A DNA stretch of 8,511 nucleotides. It comes from an uncultured Collinsella sp. Its GTDB lineage: Bacteria; Actinomycetota; Coriobacteriia; Coriobacteriales; Coriobacteriaceae. A model generated the notes under the pieces. That model ran no database searches, was not told the DNA's origin, and was given only the letters and a program-made list of their open reading frames with translations. Shown here piece by piece: positions 6,632 through 8,511 of this stretch. The stretch is from positions 1 to 8,511 of the forward strand of contig CABRGB010000066.1 in NCBI GenBank assembly GCA_902470345.1. The letters are read 5' to 3'. The translations under genes were made by a program, and so were the position numbers. How positions within the stretch are numbered: position 1 is the stretch's first letter; each line of letters begins with the position of its first letter.

Positions 6632-8511
6632 CTAAGCCTGGGGCACCTGACCAGTAGCCAAGATCTGCTCGAGCGCGTCCTCATCCAGCACGGGCACACC
6701 CAGCTGCTCGGCCTTGGTGAGCTTGGAGCCTGCCTTGGGGCCGGCGACCAGATAGCTCGTCTTCTTCGACACACTGCCCGAAACCTTGGCGCCGAGCACC
6801 TTGAGCGCCGCGCCCGCCTCATCGCGCGTGCGGTTGACGAGCGTACCGGTCAGCACGAAGGTCAGACCCGCAAGCGGCTGTGCGTCGGCGAGCTCGCCTG
6901 CCACGCCAGCGTCGGCTGCGGCTTGCGCGTGCGCGGCGCTCAAATCGACCTCGAGCGACAGGCCCGCCTGGCGCAGGCGCTCCAGCACGGCAAGGTTCTC
7001 GGGCACGGCCAGGAACTGCTTGACGCTCGCCGCAATCTTGGGACCGATGCCCTCGCACTCGGCGATGTCCTCTTCGCTCGCCAAGACGAGCTTGTCAATC
7101 GACAGGAATCGCTCGGCGATGACCTCGCCCACGCTCTTGCCCACGTGGCGGATGCCCAGGGCAAACAGCACGCGACCGAGCGGCTGGCTCTTGGACTTGT
7201 TGAGCTCGGCGATGATTTTCTCGGCCGTCTTGAGGCCCACCGGAATGGGGTCGCCCTTCTTGACGCCCTTTTTGCTGTTGGAGCTGGCATAAGTGCGCCC
7301 CGTGTCCAGTCCGGCGATGTCGTCGACCGTGAGCTGGTAGAAGTCCGCGACATCGTGAATCAGGCCGGCGGCGATCATCTTGTCGACGATCTCGTCGCCC
7401 AAGCCGTCGACGTCCATGCAGCCGCGGCTCACCCAGTGGAGCAAGCGCTCCTTGAGCTGTGCGGGGCAGTCGATGGAGACGCAACGGTAAGCGACCTCAC
7501 CATCCTCGTGGACCACGGGGCTGCCGCACACGGGGCAGGCCTCGGGCATCTGCCAGTCGACCGAATCGGCCGGGCGTTTGTCGAGCACCGGGCCCACGAC
7601 CTCGGGGATTACGTCGCCCGCCTTGTGAACGATGATGGTGTCGCCCTCGCGCACGTTTTTGCGGCGGATCTCGTCGATGTTGTGCAGCGTGGCACGCGCG
7701 ATGGTGGAGCCGGCAACCGTCACTGGGTCGAACTCGGCGACCGGCGTGAGCACACCGGTGCGGCCCACCTGGATGCGAATTTCGCGCAGGACGGTCTGCT
7801 TTTCCTCGGGCGGGAACTTAAAGGCAATGGCCCAGCGCGGTGCGCGGGCAGTAAAGCCCAGGTCGAGCTGCTGCTGGAAGCTGTCGACCTTTACGACCAC
7901 GCCGTCGATGTCATAGTCCAAGTCACCGCGATGCTCGAGGGCCTGGGCGCAGAACTCGTGGACCTCGGCCGGCGTGGCGCAGCGTGCCACGTTGGGGTTG
8001 ACGCTAAAACCGGCACTGCGCAGCCAATCGAGGAACTCGCGCTGGCTGTGGACGTGCAGCGGGTCGGTATCGGCGATGGCATAGATAAAGGTGGCCAGGT
8101 CGCGGCGCGCCGCAACCTTGGGATCCTTTTGGCGCAGGCTGCCGGCGGCGGCGTTGCGCGGGTTGGCGAAGGGGTCGCGGCCCTCGGCATCGGCCTCTTC
8201 ATTCAGACGAACAAAGCTGCCCTTGGGCATGTAGACCTCGCCGCGTACCTCAATGGTGCGCTCGCGGTCGACGCCCATGTGGGCGAGCGCCGGCTCGGAC
8301 AGGTGCATGGGCACATCCTTGATGGTGCGCACGTTGAGCGACACATCCTCACCCGTTGTGCCGTCACCGCGCGTGGCCGCGCGCACAAAGGTGCCGTTTT
8401 GGTAGGTAAGCGCGACGCCCAGACCGTCGATCTTGAGCTCGCAGGTATAGGTGACGCCACCGGCGCCGAGCGCATCCTCGGTGCGCTGGAGCCATGCGTC
8501 GAGCTCGTCCA
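6632..8511 (-). CDS. ligA: NAD-dependent DNA ligase LigA (5' end beyond window)
   Basis: Joins 5'-phosphate and 3'-hydroxyl ends at nicks in replication and repair, using NAD+ to adenylate its active-site lysine. 625 codons are visible and the frame runs off the right edge. About 90-110 N-terminal residues (the NMN-binding Ia region) are missing, judging from the usual place of the lysine. In visible numbering the adenylation motif CELKIDG has its lysine at 25. TRGDG follows at 46-50, and the second lysine motif DGVVVKVDS spans 202-210. An OB-fold covers about 230-310. A four-cysteine zinc site (Cys325, Cys328, Cys343, Cys348) precedes helix-hairpin-helix repeats including GIRHVGKSVGE and GIGPK. 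A BRCT domain (about 546-621) contains GLTFVLTGTL and ends in QVPQA. All domains are in canonical order with no frameshift. A basic, serine-rich loop at about 403-425 looks longer than in E. coli LigA. Expected to be essential; no promoter is visible because the start is outside. Confidence 0.98.
   Translation of the reverse strand, partial: DELDAWLQRTEDALGAGGVTYTCELKIDGLGVALTYQNGTFVRAATRGDGTTGEDVSLNVRTIKDVPMHLSEPALAHMGVDRERTIEVRGEVYMPKGSFVRLNEEADAEGRDPFANPRNAAAGSLRQKDPKVAARRDLATFIYAIADTDPLHVHSQREFLDWLRSAGFSVNPNVARCATPAEVHEFCAQALEHRGDLDYDIDGVVVKVDSFQQQLDLGFTARAPRWAIAFKFPPEEKQTVLREIRIQVGRTGVLTPVAEFDPVTVAGSTIARATLHNIDEIRRKNVREGDTIIVHKAGDVIPEVVGPVLDKRPADSVDWQMPEACPVCGSPVVHEDGEVAYRCVSIDCPAQLKERLLHWVSRGCMDVDGLGDEIVDKMIAAGLIHDVADFYQLTVDDIAGLDTGRTYASSNSKKGVKKGDPIPVGLKTAEKIIAELNKSKSQPLGRVLFALGIRHVGKSVGEVIAERFLSIDKLVLASEEDIAECEGIGPKIAASVKQFLAVPENLAVLERLRQAGLSLEVDLSAAHAQAAADAGVAGELADAQPLAGLTFVLTGTLVNRTRDEAGAALKVLGAKVSGSVSKKTSYLVAGPKAGSKLTKAEQLGVPVLDEDALEQILATGQVPQA

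Overview
The window looks like chromosome from a high-GC member of the Coriobacteriia, most probably Collinsella or a close relative. This is inferred from the strongly GC-biased third codon positions, the style of the proteins and the sequence of the left-hand hypothetical protein; no taxonomic marker was searched. It holds five protein genes, two of them cut by the window edges, plus three intergenic regions of 156 to 260 bases with recognisable signals. I see no tRNA, rRNA, CRISPR array or insertion sequence.

Layout from left to right: (1) the 5' part of a minus-strand gene for an AbiEi/DUF559-like protein with a predicted PD-(D/E)XK nuclease-type C-terminus, running off the left edge; (2) a 215-base gap dominated by a 65-base nested inverted repeat; (3) a two-gene minus-strand operon encoding both halves of a heterodimeric ABC exporter, with 8-base overlapping reading frames and a good sigma70-type promoter; (4) a 260-base divergent regulatory region; (5) a plus-strand MATE-family efflux pump behind a MerR-type operator/promoter; (6) a strong bidirectional terminator between convergent genes; (7) the minus-strand ligA gene for NAD-dependent DNA ligase, lacking only its N-terminal part (beyond the right edge).

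Functionally, the centre is a head-to-head pair of export systems: an ATP-driven heterodimeric exporter with one consensus and one degenerate ATPase site, and an ion-coupled MATE exporter. They share one intergenic control region but have different-looking promoters, and no regulator gene lies in the window. ligA is housekeeping. The left-hand gene has a visibly less GC-biased codon choice than its neighbours and looks accessory.

I do not see strong evidence for a new multi-gene system. The items most worth a second look are the long nested palindrome next to the nuclease-like gene, that gene itself, and the MerR-type operator in front of the MATE gene without a local MerR regulator.
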